46,405 nt of DNA from 2-02-FULL-66-14 sp037443705 (GCA_037443705.1 JBBINV010000030.1:1-46405); one strand, 5' to 3'. Positions 1 to 8,827 are shown, counted from the stretch's first letter. Made by a program: numbers and translations. The notes: a model not told the origin generated them from the letters alone.

Positions 1-66
1 GCACGCGCTCGCCGGCGCGCTCCTCCTTTGCGCTGCAGCGCACCTTCATGCACGCGCCAAGCGCTC

Positions 67-80
67 TTGACACACATCAA
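67..80. promoter_or_regulatory. FNR/DNR box upstream of hemerythrin/DUF2249 gene
   Basis: TTGAC-ACAC-ATCAA, one mismatch from TTGAT-N4-ATCAA. Its centre (73.5) is exactly 41.5 bp from the ATG at 115. A -10-like AAGAAT lies at 103-108. Confidence 0.75.
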
Positions 81-114
81 GGTTGCCGGGACCCGGATTT
101 CCAAGAATGGGCCG

Positions 115-744
115 ATGCCAGGCGTCGCTCAAGCGCTCACGGAGCATCACCGCAAGATCGACGTCCATTTCGCCGAGGCCGCGGAGACGGTTCGCGCATC
201 GGATTGGACCCGTTTCAGCGCGCGCATGGTCGCGCTGCGCGAGGCGCTGCTCGAGCATTTCCGGTTCGAGGAGGCGCGGCTGTTCCCGGTGTACGAGGAG
301 ACGACCGGACTTCGCGATGCGACCCGGGCGCTTCGCGTGCAGCACGACGACATCCGCGCGATTCTGTGGGCGCTCTCCACGGCCTCGGCGGCGCACGACC
401 CGGAGAGCTGCCGCACCGAATTCGACACGCTCGTGCTCCTTTACCGGCAGCACAAGGAGGCCGAGGAAAGCATGATGTACCCGGCGTTCGAGCGCACCCT
501 CGGCGAGCGCGCCGGGCTCGCCGCCGGTATCGAGGCCGAGGTGCTCGACGTGCGCCACCTCGAGCCGCCCGAGCCGTTCCTTCGCATCATGCAGGCGCTC
601 ACGCGCGCCCCCGATGCCGCGCTTCGGGTGTTGATCCATCGCGAACCGCACCCCCTTTACGAAGTCCTCGCCGAGCAGGGGTTCGCCCACGACACCCGCC
701 CTCTGGAAGAGGGGGGATTCGAGATCCTTATCCGCAGGCGCTGA
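115..744 (+). CDS. Hemerythrin HHE domain protein with C-terminal DUF2249
   Basis: A 209-residue cytoplasmic protein. The N-terminal ~145 residues look like a hemerythrin four-helix bundle: His/Glu-rich segments EHHRKID, HFRFEEARLFP, QHDDIRAI and QHKEAEESMMYP fit di-iron ligands. The last ~65 residues (VLDVRHLEPPEPF onward) match DUF2249. Such proteins are common next to denitrification genes and are thought to bind O2 or NO or to help repair nitrosative damage; the role here is inferred. The ATG at 115 was chosen because MPGVAQALTEHH begins the domain directly and lies 41.5 bp from an FNR-type box centre. The open frame extends upstream to 28, but that part would cross the box. No Shine-Dalgarno is visible. 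nirS1 follows after 90 bp behind its own box. Confidence 0.85.
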   Translation: MPGVAQALTEHHRKIDVHFAEAAETVRASDWTRFSARMVALREALLEHFRFEEARLFPVYEETTGLRDATRALRVQHDDIRAILWALSTASAAHDPESCRTEFDTLVLLYRQHKEAEESMMYPAFERTLGERAGLAAGIEAEVLDVRHLEPPEPFLRIMQALTRAPDAALRVLIHREPHPLYEVLAEQGFAHDTRPLEEGGFEILIRRR

Positions 745-755
745 AGGGGTTTCGC

Positions 756-769
756 TTGATGCACATCAA
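756..769. promoter_or_regulatory. FNR/DNR box upstream of nirS1
   Basis: Perfect TTGAT-GCAC-ATCAA. Centre 762.5 predicts +1 near 804 and a 31-nt leader containing AAGGAGAA at about 823 before the ATG at 835. Confidence 0.85.
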
Positions 770-834
770 GCACCCCCGGCGCGCGCAAGCGCACGCTGGC
801 GGTCACCCGCACCCTACCGGCAAAGGAGAAGCTC

Positions 835-2520
835 ATGACACGCACGACCGCCCGGACCGTCGCGGCCGCGTTCGGCCTAGCGGCGCTGCCCCTCGCGATC
901 GCCTCCGCGTTCGCGCAGGCGCCGCAGATGACCAAGGAAGAGAAGGACCAGGCGAAGAAGATCTACTTCGAGCGCTGCGCCGGCTGCCACGGCGTGCTGC
1001 GCAAGGGCGCCACCGGCAAGAACCTCGAGCCGCACTGGGCGAAAAAGCTGCCCGACGGCACGACGCAGGAAGGCGGCACGCTCAAGCTCGGCACCAACCG
1101 GCTCGAGAAGATCATCGCCAACGGCACCGAGGGCGGGATGGTCAACTTCGACGACATCCTGTCGAAGGAAGAGATCACGCTGATGGCCAAGTACCTCCAG
1201 CACACGCCGGACGTCCCGCCCGAGCACGGCATGGCGGAGATGATGGCGAGCTGGAAGCAGATCGTGCCGGTCGAGAGCCGCCCCACGAAGCAGATGAACG
1301 CCTTCAACCTGAAGAACATGTTCTCGGTGACGCTGCGCGACACGGGCGAGGTGGCGCTGATCGACGGCGACACCAAGGAGATCCGCTCGATCGTCAAGAC
1401 CGGCTACGCGGTGCACATCTCGCGCCTGTCGAAGTCGGGGCGCTACGTGTACGTCATCGGCCGCGACGGGCGGCTTTCGCTCATCGACCTGTGGATGGAA
1501 AAGCCCGCCGTGGTCGCGGAGATCAAGGTGGGGTCGGACGCGCGCTCGGTGGACACCTCCAAGTTCAAGGGCTACGAGGACAAGTATGCGATCGCGGGCT
1601 CGTACTGGCCGCCGCAGTACGTGATCATGGAAGGCGCGACGCTCAAGCCGCTCAAGATCGTCTCGACGCGCGGCATCACGGTCGACGGCGAATACCATCC
1701 CGAGCCGCGCGTGGCCTCCATCGTCTCCTCGGAGATCAAGCCCGAGTGGGTGGTCAACATCAAGGAGACCGGACAGATCAAGCTGGTCGACTACTCCGAC
1801 ATCAAGAACCTGAAGGAAACCACGATCGAGTCGGCCAAGTTCCTGCACGACGGCGGCTGGGACGCTTCCAAACGCTACTTCCTCGTCGCGGCGAACGCCT
1901 CGCACAAGATCGCGGCGGTCGACACCAAGACCGGGAAGCTCGCGGCGCTGATCGACACCAAGAAGATCCCGCACCCCGGGCGCGGCGCCAACTTCGTGCA
2001 CCCGCAGTACGGCCCGGTGTGGGCGACGGGGCACCTCGGCGCGGACGTCGTGACGCTGATCGGCACGCCCTCAGAGAAGAAGGAGCACGCCAAGTACAAG
2101 GCGAACGCGTGGAAAGTGGTCCAGGAGCTCAAGATGCCGGGCGCCGGAAACCTCTTCGTCAAGTCGCACCCGAAGTCGGGCAACCTCTGGGCAGACGCGC
2201 CGCAGAACCCCGAGCGCGAGATCGCCGAGTCGGTCTACGTGTTCGACAAGAAGGACCTCACCAAGGCGCCGCGCAAGATCGACGTCGCCAAGGACTCGGG
2301 CCTTCCCGAGAGCAAGGCGATCCGCCGCGCCGTGCATCCCGAGTACGACCAGACCGGCACCGAGGTCTGGATCTCGCTCTGGGGCGGCAAGACCAACCAG
2401 TCGGCGATCGTGGTCTATGACGACAAGACGCTGAAGGTGAAGAAAGTGATCACCGACCCGAAGATGATCACTCCGACCGGCAAGTTCAACGTCTGGAACA
2501 CCCAGCACGACATCTACTAG
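835..2520 (+). CDS. nirS: Cytochrome cd1 nitrite reductase, divergent copy (NirS1)
   Basis: A 561-residue periplasmic enzyme reducing nitrite to NO, with a Sec signal peptide (cleavage probably after AFAQA). The heme c site is CAGCH, C48-C51-H52. The eight-bladed d1 propeller follows, with the catalytic-histidine contexts LHDGGWD (H338) and GHLG (H400), plus HPGRGANF and the terminal TPTGKFNVWNTQHD. Compared with NirS2 it lacks about 35 residues between signal peptide and heme. Its c domain also replaces the usual GMPNWGTSGEL segment with GGMVNFDDILSKEE and carries a distinct EPHWAKKLPDGTT segment, so redox partner or heme c ligation may differ. It has its own box and its own terminator, so it is a single-gene unit. 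AAGGAGAA fixes the start. Confidence 0.93.
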   Translation: MTRTTARTVAAAFGLAALPLAIASAFAQAPQMTKEEKDQAKKIYFERCAGCHGVLRKGATGKNLEPHWAKKLPDGTTQEGGTLKLGTNRLEKIIANGTEGGMVNFDDILSKEEITLMAKYLQHTPDVPPEHGMAEMMASWKQIVPVESRPTKQMNAFNLKNMFSVTLRDTGEVALIDGDTKEIRSIVKTGYAVHISRLSKSGRYVYVIGRDGRLSLIDLWMEKPAVVAEIKVGSDARSVDTSKFKGYEDKYAIAGSYWPPQYVIMEGATLKPLKIVSTRGITVDGEYHPEPRVASIVSSEIKPEWVVNIKETGQIKLVDYSDIKNLKETTIESAKFLHDGGWDASKRYFLVAANASHKIAAVDTKTGKLAALIDTKKIPHPGRGANFVHPQYGPVWATGHLGADVVTLIGTPSEKKEHAKYKANAWKVVQELKMPGAGNLFVKSHPKSGNLWADAPQNPEREIAESVYVFDKKDLTKAPRKIDVAKDSGLPESKAIRRAVHPEYDQTGTEVWISLWGGKTNQSAIVVYDDKTLKVKKVITDPKMITPTGKFNVWNTQHDIY

Positions 2521-2579
2521 GCAACCCCCCGGCGCGTTCGGGCGGACTCAACGGCCGCTCGACGCGCCCACTCCAAAGT

Positions 2580-2605
2580 CGGAGGCGACCCCTCCGGTTT
2601 TTTTT
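2580..2605 (+). terminator. Rho-independent terminator after nirS1
   Basis: Stem CGGAGG (2580-2585), loop CGACC, CCTCCG (2591-2596), then GG and eight T (2598-2605). It sits 60 bp after the nirS1 stop. Confidence 0.85.
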
Positions 2606-2618
2606 GGTCTAATGGCTG

Positions 2619-3443
2619 ATGCACCGCCTTAGCCGCACCGGCCTCGTCGCGGCCGCAATCCTGATCCTGGCGTCGGCGGCGCCGCTGCGGGCGGCGCCGC
2701 CCTTCGTCACCGACGATGCCGGCACGCAGGGTGCCGGGAACTGGCAGCTCGAGCTGATCGCCGAGCACGACCACCACAGCCGGAGCGCGGATCCGGGTAC
2801 CGGGCTCGTCCACCGGCTTCGGCAGGTGACCATCCTCAATCCGGTGCTCACCTGGGGAATCGCCGACCGGGTGGACGTTGCCCTCGGCCTGAACCGAGTG
2901 CACCAGCGGACCCGGCAGGAAGCCGCGACGCTCCAGGACGCCCGCGGCGCCGGCGACTCCACGCTCGAGCTGAAATGGCGCTTCTACGATTCCGCAGGCC
3001 TGAGCCTCGCGCTGAAGCCGGGGGTGACGCTGCCCACGGGCGACGAGAGCCGCGGCCTCGGCACCGGCAGGGCCTCGAGGGGCCTCGCGTTCGTCCTCAC
3101 GCGCGAGGCGAAGCCCTGGGTCTGGTCGGCAAACGCCGCCTATACGCGCGTGCGCTACCGGTTCGAGTCCGACACGCGGGCGAATCACGAGCGTCTCCGC
3201 CGTTTCTCCGCGGGCTTCACGTACGCCATGGCGGAGGCCTGGCGCCTGGCGGGCGAGTTCGGTGTCCGCACCAACGCCGCGAAGGACGATCCGTTCCTGC
3301 CGGGCCGCAACGGCAGCTTCGCGATGGCCGGCGCGATCTACTCGCCCTCGGAGGCCTTCGATCTCGCGCTCGGGGTGCGCAAGAGCGCGAGCCGCGGCGA
3401 GACCGACTGGGCGTTCGTCGCCGGCGCCGCTTTGCGCTGGTAA
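2619..3443 (+). CDS. Putative outer-membrane beta-barrel protein (MetA-pathway-of-phenol-degradation-like)
   Basis: A 274-residue protein with a clear signal peptide (hydrophobic LVAAAILILASAAPLRA). The rest has alternating beta-strand character and the APPFVTDDAGTQGAGNWQLE opening typical of the MetA-pathway/transporter family of outer-membrane proteins. It ends in aromatic W, as porin-like barrels do. Substrate is unknown; members occur in solute uptake loci and as orphans. It starts 14 bp after the nirS1 terminator, so transcription is probably independent, and lysE follows 14 bp downstream. The start is the first ATG before the signal peptide; no strong ribosome site is seen. Confidence 0.65.
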   Translation: MHRLSRTGLVAAAILILASAAPLRAAPPFVTDDAGTQGAGNWQLELIAEHDHHSRSADPGTGLVHRLRQVTILNPVLTWGIADRVDVALGLNRVHQRTRQEAATLQDARGAGDSTLELKWRFYDSAGLSLALKPGVTLPTGDESRGLGTGRASRGLAFVLTREAKPWVWSANAAYTRVRYRFESDTRANHERLRRFSAGFTYAMAEAWRLAGEFGVRTNAAKDDPFLPGRNGSFAMAGAIYSPSEAFDLALGVRKSASRGETDWAFVAGAALRW

Positions 3444-3457
3444 CATCGCGCCGGACG

Positions 3458-4096
3458 ATGGAACTGTTTCCGCCCTGGCCGCTCTTTTCGGCTTTCGTGA
3501 TCGCGAGCCTCGTGCTCGCGGTGACGCCCGGGCCCGCCGTGCTCTACATCGTGACCCGCAGCCTCGTGCAGGGGCGCCGCCCGGGGCTGGTGTCCGTGGC
3601 GGCGGTGGCGCTCGGCAACCTGGGCAACGCGCTGGCGGCGTCGGTCGGGCTCGCGGCGCTGTTCGCCGTCTCGTCGCTCGCCTTCACGGCGGTGAAGTAC
3701 GCCGGCGCCGCGTACCTTGTCTGGCTCGGCGTGCAGATGCTTCGCAATTCGCAGGCCGAGAGCCCGGCGGTGATGCCTGCCGCGCCGCTGCGCCGCGTGT
3801 TCCGCGACGGGTTCGTCGTGGCGCTGCTCAATCCGAAGACGACGATGTTCTTCGCCGCGTTCCTGCCGCAGTTCCTGAGCCCCGAGGCGCCGTCCATGCT
3901 CCAGAGCCTGGCGCTCGGCGCGCTCTTCACCCTGATCGCGGCGATAACGGACAGCGCTTACGTCCTGGCCGCGGGCTCGGTCGCCCCCGCGCTGCGCAGC
4001 TGCGGTGTGCGGCGCATTGGCAGGCAACTCGGTGGCGGCGTGTTCATCGGCCTCGGGGTCTACGCCGCGCTCGCGGGCTCGCGCGGCGCCAAATAG
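3458..4096 (+). CDS. LysE/RhtB-family amino-acid exporter
   Basis: A 212-residue inner-membrane protein with about six hydrophobic segments. The N-terminal half carries the family signature around LVLAVTPGPAVLYIVTRSL (residues ~18-36), and LLNPKTTMFFAAFLPQF lies at mid-protein. Family members export amino acids or homoserine lactones; the substrate cannot be read from sequence. The ATG at 3458 gives the standard N terminus (MELFPPWPLFSAFV). The open frame upstream runs antisense-like through the barrel gene and is not coding. The gene probably shares a transcript with its neighbours on both sides. Confidence 0.88.
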   Translation: MELFPPWPLFSAFVIASLVLAVTPGPAVLYIVTRSLVQGRRPGLVSVAAVALGNLGNALAASVGLAALFAVSSLAFTAVKYAGAAYLVWLGVQMLRNSQAESPAVMPAAPLRRVFRDGFVVALLNPKTTMFFAAFLPQFLSPEAPSMLQSLALGALFTLIAAITDSAYVLAAGSVAPALRSCGVRRIGRQLGGGVFIGLGVYAALAGSRGAK

Positions 4097-4300
4097 ATGA
4101 GAATCTTCGTCACCTACGCGAGCTGGATCCTCCTCCCGCCGCTGGCGGGCATCGCGGTGACGATCGTGCAGGGCGAGCGCTCGCTCCTGTGGCCATTGCT
4201 CGGCTGCGCCGTGGCGGTGGCCGGCGTCGTCGCCTACGCCATGCGCCTTGCGCGGCGCGCTACTTCTTCTGCACCACCGGGACGAGACGATCGCCCCTGA
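4097..4300 (+). CDS. Small putative membrane protein
   Basis: A 67-residue frame starting immediately after the lysE stop codon. It has two hydrophobic stretches (ILLPPLAGIAVTIV and LLWPLLGCAVAVAGVVAYAM) and a basic tail. No family is recognised. Its last 41 bases overlap the 3' end of convergent napB, which is a reason for caution. The abutting start suggests translational coupling to the exporter. It may be a real short membrane protein or a chance frame. Confidence 0.4.
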   Translation: MRIFVTYASWILLPPLAGIAVTIVQGERSLLWPLLGCAVAVAGVVAYAMRLARRATSSAPPGRDDRP

Positions 4301-4721
4301 ACTCGTTCTCGACCAGGGGCCTGGCGTCGGACTGCGGCACGTGGCACATCACGCAGGCCCAGCGCGCCTGCGAGATCTGGGTCTTGCTTCCCGGAACGAA
4401 GTGCTTCTCGCCGACCGCGGGCGCTTCCTTCTTCAGGTAGTTCGCGGGTCCGTGGCACTCGAGGCACTGGTTGTCCTGGAGCGTCACCTCGTCGAAGTTC
4501 TCCACCGCGTGCGGGATAAGCGGCGGCTGGGTGGAATAAGTGCGCGTGTAGCCCGCCTGGCTGCCCGGCTTCCTGCCGAGGTAGGCGCGGCTCTCGAAGA
4601 GCCTGTCCGCAGCGGCGGCGTCCTCGCCGCGCAGCGTCCGCGGCGGAGCCGCGAGTTGTGTCGCGCACGAGGCCGCGAACGACCCCGCGAGCACTGCGAT
4701 GAGCAGGGTAGTCGATTTCAT
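4260..4721 (-). CDS. napB: Periplasmic nitrate reductase small subunit, diheme cytochrome NapB
   Basis: A 153-residue exported cytochrome that passes electrons to NapA. Two heme c sites are visible, CLECH (C86-C89-H90) and CVMCH (C123-C126-H127). H71 (PLIPH) and H107 (GEKH) are positioned as distal ligands. The N terminus is hydrophobic (LLIAVLAGSFAASC), and the Cys might form a weak lipobox. GGAGGT just upstream fixes the ATG at 4721, which overlaps the napH stop (ATGA). It is the last gene of napDAGHB. Confidence 0.92.
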   Translation of the reverse strand: MKSTTLLIAVLAGSFAASCATQLAAPPRTLRGEDAAAADRLFESRAYLGRKPGSQAGYTRTYSTQPPLIPHAVENFDEVTLQDNQCLECHGPANYLKKEAPAVGEKHFVPGSKTQISQARWACVMCHVPQSDARPLVENEFRGDRLVPVVQKK

Positions 4722-5566
4722 GGCACCTCCTTCGCTTCGGCCAGTTTGATGGAACCCGGCGGCGCGCCGCGCAAGCGCGTGCCGAGCTCGAACACGTTCT
4801 TGGAGCACACGTCGATGCAGCGCCCGCAGTTGGTGCAGGCGCCCGAAAGAATCACCGGGCTCGCGCCCTTCGGCTCGCCCTTCAGCGCCGGCGTGATGAC
4901 CTGCGGCTCCGGGCACGCCGCATAGCAGTCCATGCAGTCGTCGCATTGCACGCGGCGCACCGCCGCCACACGCACGAGCGCAAACCTTCCGATCAGGCCG
5001 TAGAACGCGCCGACCGGGCACAGGTGCCCGCACCAGCCGCGCCTTGCGACGAACGTGTCGAACAGGAACACCGCGAGCACCACGCTCCAGGCGGCGCCGA
5101 TCCCGAAGATGAGGCCGCGGTGCAGCATCGAGACGGGATTCACGAGCTCCCAGGCGATCGTTCCGGTGGCCGCCGCCAGCACGAGCGTCATGGCGAGGAT
5201 CCAGTAACGCGCGCTGCGCGTGATGTGCACGCTCGAGCGGATGCCGAGCCTTGCGCGCAGCCATCCCGCGGCGTCGGTCACGAGGTTCATCGGGCAGACC
5301 CACGCGCAGTAGGCGCGCCCGCCCACGATGAGATAGAACGCGAGCGCCAGCGCAACGCCGATCAGCGCTTTCTGCGCCGGGACATGTCCCGCGAAAAGGG
5401 ACTGCGCGATGACGTACGGGTCGGTGACGGGCAGTAAATCGAGCGTGTAGCTGAAGTTGAGGTTGCCCTTCACGATCCACACGCCCGCGAGCGGGCCGAG
5501 CAGAAAGATCGCCAGGATCGCGAGCTGCGAAACGCGGCGCAGCAGGAGGTACTTGAAGGTCTTCAT
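4718..5566 (-). CDS. napH: Quinol dehydrogenase membrane component NapH
   Basis: A 282-residue inner-membrane iron-sulfur protein that, with NapG, moves electrons from quinol to the periplasmic nitrate reductase. About four membrane helices are seen. CAWVCPM and CGHLCPVG are the two cytoplasmic CX3CP motifs. The C-terminal part has two ferredoxin clusters, CDDCMDCYAACPEP and CTNCGRCIDVCSKN. It overlaps napG by 4 bp and napB by 4 bp, indicating translational coupling. Confidence 0.93.
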   Translation of the reverse strand: MKTFKYLLLRRVSQLAILAIFLLGPLAGVWIVKGNLNFSYTLDLLPVTDPYVIAQSLFAGHVPAQKALIGVALALAFYLIVGGRAYCAWVCPMNLVTDAAGWLRARLGIRSSVHITRSARYWILAMTLVLAAATGTIAWELVNPVSMLHRGLIFGIGAAWSVVLAVFLFDTFVARRGWCGHLCPVGAFYGLIGRFALVRVAAVRRVQCDDCMDCYAACPEPQVITPALKGEPKGASPVILSGACTNCGRCIDVCSKNVFELGTRLRGAPPGSIKLAEAKEVP

Positions 5567-6291
5567 TCAGGCCTTCTTTGCCCGGGAACGAAGATCCCGC
5601 GTTCCTCGACGAGCGACTTGCCCGCTTTCGCCTTCTCCTCCCAGCCCAGTCGGTAATGTCCGCCGATCTTGCCCTTGGCGAGCGCGACCGGATACACCCT
5701 GATCGCCGCCGTCTCGAGCACGCACGCCCTCTCGCACTTGCCGCAGCCGGTGCAGGCGTCCGAGTGCACGGTGGGGATGAAGCGCGTGTGCTTCTGCGTT
5801 CGCGCGTTGTGCTGCGGCTCGAGCGTGATCGCCTTGTCGATGAGCGGGCAGACGCGGTAGCAGACATCGCAGCGCAATCCCAGGAAATCGAGGCAGGTTT
5901 CCTGGTCCACGAGCACGGCCAGCCCCATGCGCGATTTCGTGATGTCGGTGAGCGCGTGATCGAGCGCGCTCGTCGGGCAGGCCTTGACGCAGGGAATGTC
6001 CTCGCACATTTCGCAGGGCCCCGTGCGCGCGGTGAAGAACGGCGTTCCGGCAGCGACCGGCTGCCCGGGTTTCGCGAGGTCGAGGATTTTCGGCGGACAG
6101 TCGCGCACGCACAGGCCGCAACGGATGCACGCGCCGAGAAACTCGCCTTCGGCGCGTGCGCCCGGGGGCCGGATCGCCTGCGGGGGCAGGGCGCGCGCCT
6201 GCCTGGCATACAGGCCCACGCCCAGGCCGAGCATCCCCACGCCGCAGGCCATCTTCGCGGCGTCGAGCAGGAACTGCCTTCGGTCCGCCAT
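5563..6291 (-). CDS. napG: Ferredoxin-type protein NapG
   Basis: A 242-residue exported iron-sulfur protein, partner of NapH. The N terminus MADRRQFL plus a hydrophobic run (GVGMLGLGVGLYA) is a Tat-type signal. Four 4Fe-4S motifs follow: CIRCGLCVRDCP, CEMCEDIPCVKACP, CDVCYRVCP and CTGCGKCERAC. Length is normal for the family. It starts 9 bp after napA and overlaps napH (ATGA). Because NapGH is present, Nap here can be fed from ubiquinol independently of a NapC-type cytochrome. Confidence 0.93.
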   Translation of the reverse strand: MADRRQFLLDAAKMACGVGMLGLGVGLYARQARALPPQAIRPPGARAEGEFLGACIRCGLCVRDCPPKILDLAKPGQPVAAGTPFFTARTGPCEMCEDIPCVKACPTSALDHALTDITKSRMGLAVLVDQETCLDFLGLRCDVCYRVCPLIDKAITLEPQHNARTQKHTRFIPTVHSDACTGCGKCERACVLETAAIRVYPVALAKGKIGGHYRLGWEEKAKAGKSLVEERGIFVPGQRRPE

Positions 6292-6300
6292 GCGACGACG

Positions 6301-8826
6301 TCAGGCCTTGACGACTTTGCAAGCCGCCTTCTTGAAGTCCGTTTCCTTGGAAATCGGGCACGTGGCGTCCAGCGTCAGCTTGTTCACCAGCCGGTGCTCG
6401 TCGAAGAACGGCACGAACACGAGGCCCTTGGGCGGCTTGTTGCGGCCGCGCGTCTCGACGCGCGTAAGGATCTCGCCGCGCCGCGTCGCGACCTTCACCG
6501 GGTCGCCGCGCTTCAGGCCGCGCTTCGCCGCGTCCTCGGGATGCATGTACACCCACGCGTCCGGCATCGCCTTGTGGAGCTCGGGCACGCGCCGCGTCAT
6601 CGTGCCGGTGTGCCAGTGCTCGAGCACGCGCCCGGTGCACAGCCACAGGTCGTACTCCGCGTCAGGCGACTCCGCGGGCGGCTGGTAGGGCAGCGCGAAG
6701 ATGCGGGCCTTTCCATCCGGGTTGCCGTAGAACTTCACGCCCTCGCCCGCCTTCACGTACGGGTCGTAGCCCTCGCGGAAGCGCCACAGGGTCTCTTTTC
6801 CGTCCACCACCGGCCAGCGAAGTCCGTGCGCCTTGTGGTATAGGTCGAAGGGCGCGAGGTCGTGCGCCTTGCCGCGCCCGAACTGCGCGTACTCCTCGAA
6901 CAGGCCCTTCTGGATGTAGAACCCGAAGTGCTTCGCCTCGTCGTTGTCGAAGCCCTGCTGGATCTCGTCCAGACCGAATTTCGCCACATCCCTGTTGGCG
7001 AAAAGCACCTCGTAAAGCGTCTTGCCCTTGTACTCGGGGCTCTTCGCGAGGATCTCCGCGGGCCAGACCTCGTCGGTCCTGAAACGCCTGGAGAATTCCA
7101 CGATCTGCCAGAGATCCGATTTCGCCTCGCCCGGCGCCTTCACCTGCTGGCGCCAGAATTGTCCCCGGCGCTCGGCGTTGCCGTACGCGCCCTCTTTTTC
7201 GGCCCACATCGCCGCCGGCAGGATCAGGTCGGCGGCGAGCGCGGTCACCGTGGGATAGGCGTCCGAAACGACGACGAAGTTGCGCGGATCGCGAAAGCCC
7301 GGATAGCGCTCCTGAGTCATGTTCGGGCCGGCCTGCATGTTGTTGGTGCAGAAAGTCCAGTAGAAGTTGAGCTTCGCGTCCCGCAGCATCCGGTCCTGGA
7401 GCACGGCGTGGTAGCCCGCCTGCCCGGGAATGATTCCCGCGGGGAGTTTCCAGATTCTTTCGGCCAGCTCGCGGTGCTTGGGATTCATCACCACGAGATC
7501 GGCGGGCAGCCGGTGCGCGAACGTGCCCACTTCGCGCGCGGTGCCGCACGCCGAGGGTTGCCCGGTGAGCGAGAACGGGCTGTTGCCGGGCTCCGAGATC
7601 TTCCCGGTGAGCAGGTGCACGTTGTAGATCATGTTGTTGACCCACGAGCCGCGCGTATGCTGGTTGAAGCCCATCGTCCAGTAGCTCGTCACCCTGATCT
7701 TCGGGTCCGCGTAGAGCTTCGCGAGCGCTTCGAGCTTCTCCTTCGGCACCCCGGAGAGCTCCGATACCCTGTCCGGCGTGTACTCGGAAACGAACTGCTT
7801 GAACTCGTCGAACGTGATCGGCGAGAACCTGTTCGGATCGCCCTTGGGCTTTCCATCCGGCCCCGGATAGCCGTTGTTGTTGGCGGCCTGCTCGAGCGGG
7901 TGGTTGGGGCGAAGGCCGTAGCCGATGTCGGTCACGCCCTTCACGAAATTGACGTTCTTCCTCACGAACGCCTCGTTCACCGCGCCGCTCCGGATGATGT
8001 GGTTGGCGATGTAGTTGAGGATCGCGAGGTCGGTCTGGGGCTTGAAGATGAGCTCGATGTCGGCGAGCTCGGTAGAGCGGTGGCTGAAGGTCGAGAGGAC
8101 CGCGATTTTCACGTGCCTGGCGGTGAGCCGCCGGTCGGTGACGCGCGACCACAGGATCGGGTGCATCTCGGCCATGTTCGAGCCCCAGAGCACGAACGCG
8201 TCGGCGTGCTCGGCGTCGTCATAGCATCCCATCGGTTCGTCGATGCCGAAGGTGCGCATGAAGCCCGCTACCGCGCTCGCCATGCAGTGGCGCGCGTTGG
8301 GGTCGATGTTGTTCGAGCGCAGGCCCGCCTTCATGAACTTCGCGCCGGCGATGCCTTCCCAGATGGTCCACTGGCCAGAGGCGAACATGCCGACCGACGT
8401 GGGGCCCTTGTCCTTGAGCGCCGCCTTGCACTTCGCCTCCATGACGTCGAAGGCTTCCTTCCACGATACCGGAGTGAACTCGCCGTTCTTGTCGTACTGG
8501 CCGCCCTTCTTTCTCAGCAGCGGCGTCGTGAGGCGATCCTTGCCGTACTGGATCTTGGCGAGGAAGTAGCCCTTGATGCAGTTGAGACCCTTGTTCACCG
8601 GTGCGTCCGGATCGCCCTGCGTCGCGACCACGCGCCCGTCCTTGACGCCGACGAGCACGCCGCAGCCCGTGCCGCAGTAGCGGCACACGCCCTTGTCCCA
8701 GCGCACGCCGTCGTCCTTCGCCCCCTGAGCGAGCGCGAGGTTCGCGCCCGCAAGCGTCACGCCCGCGGCGGCGGCGGCCGCACCGGCCGCGTTCGCCTTG
8801 ATGAAATCGCGCCGTGTCAGTCTCAT
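6301..8826 (-). CDS. napA: Periplasmic nitrate reductase catalytic subunit NapA
   Basis: An 841-residue molybdoenzyme (Mo-bis-MGD plus one 4Fe-4S) reducing nitrate to nitrite in the periplasm. The Tat signal is LTRRDFIKAN. The cluster site is C48-C51-C55 with C83. The molybdenum Cys is C181 in ARHCMASAVAGFMRTFG, the Nap-specific context. NMAEMHPILWSRVTDRR and TGQPSACG are also Nap hallmarks. Length is as expected for the proteobacterial NapA clade. The ATG at 8826 is one base past the napD stop. It lies in napDAGHB, transcribed from the box at 9155. Confidence 0.97.
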   Translation of the reverse strand: MRLTRRDFIKANAAGAAAAAAGVTLAGANLALAQGAKDDGVRWDKGVCRYCGTGCGVLVGVKDGRVVATQGDPDAPVNKGLNCIKGYFLAKIQYGKDRLTTPLLRKKGGQYDKNGEFTPVSWKEAFDVMEAKCKAALKDKGPTSVGMFASGQWTIWEGIAGAKFMKAGLRSNNIDPNARHCMASAVAGFMRTFGIDEPMGCYDDAEHADAFVLWGSNMAEMHPILWSRVTDRRLTARHVKIAVLSTFSHRSTELADIELIFKPQTDLAILNYIANHIIRSGAVNEAFVRKNVNFVKGVTDIGYGLRPNHPLEQAANNNGYPGPDGKPKGDPNRFSPITFDEFKQFVSEYTPDRVSELSGVPKEKLEALAKLYADPKIRVTSYWTMGFNQHTRGSWVNNMIYNVHLLTGKISEPGNSPFSLTGQPSACGTAREVGTFAHRLPADLVVMNPKHRELAERIWKLPAGIIPGQAGYHAVLQDRMLRDAKLNFYWTFCTNNMQAGPNMTQERYPGFRDPRNFVVVSDAYPTVTALAADLILPAAMWAEKEGAYGNAERRGQFWRQQVKAPGEAKSDLWQIVEFSRRFRTDEVWPAEILAKSPEYKGKTLYEVLFANRDVAKFGLDEIQQGFDNDEAKHFGFYIQKGLFEEYAQFGRGKAHDLAPFDLYHKAHGLRWPVVDGKETLWRFREGYDPYVKAGEGVKFYGNPDGKARIFALPYQPPAESPDAEYDLWLCTGRVLEHWHTGTMTRRVPELHKAMPDAWVYMHPEDAAKRGLKRGDPVKVATRRGEILTRVETRGRNKPPKGLVFVPFFDEHRLVNKLTLDATCPISKETDFKKAACKVVKA

Positions 8827-8827
8827 G

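Noticed and set aside
1..50. Minus-strand ATG at 50 as the start of a gene leaving the left edge
   Set aside because: Only about 16 codons are visible, there is no ribosome site, and its distance to the box at 67 does not fit an activated promoter.
48..2420. Very long open frames on other frames over nirS1 and many other genes (also over napA, ccm and the ABC permease)
   Set aside because: They are byproducts of high GC third positions: Arg/Ala/Pro-rich, no domains, and they overlap genes with clear motifs.
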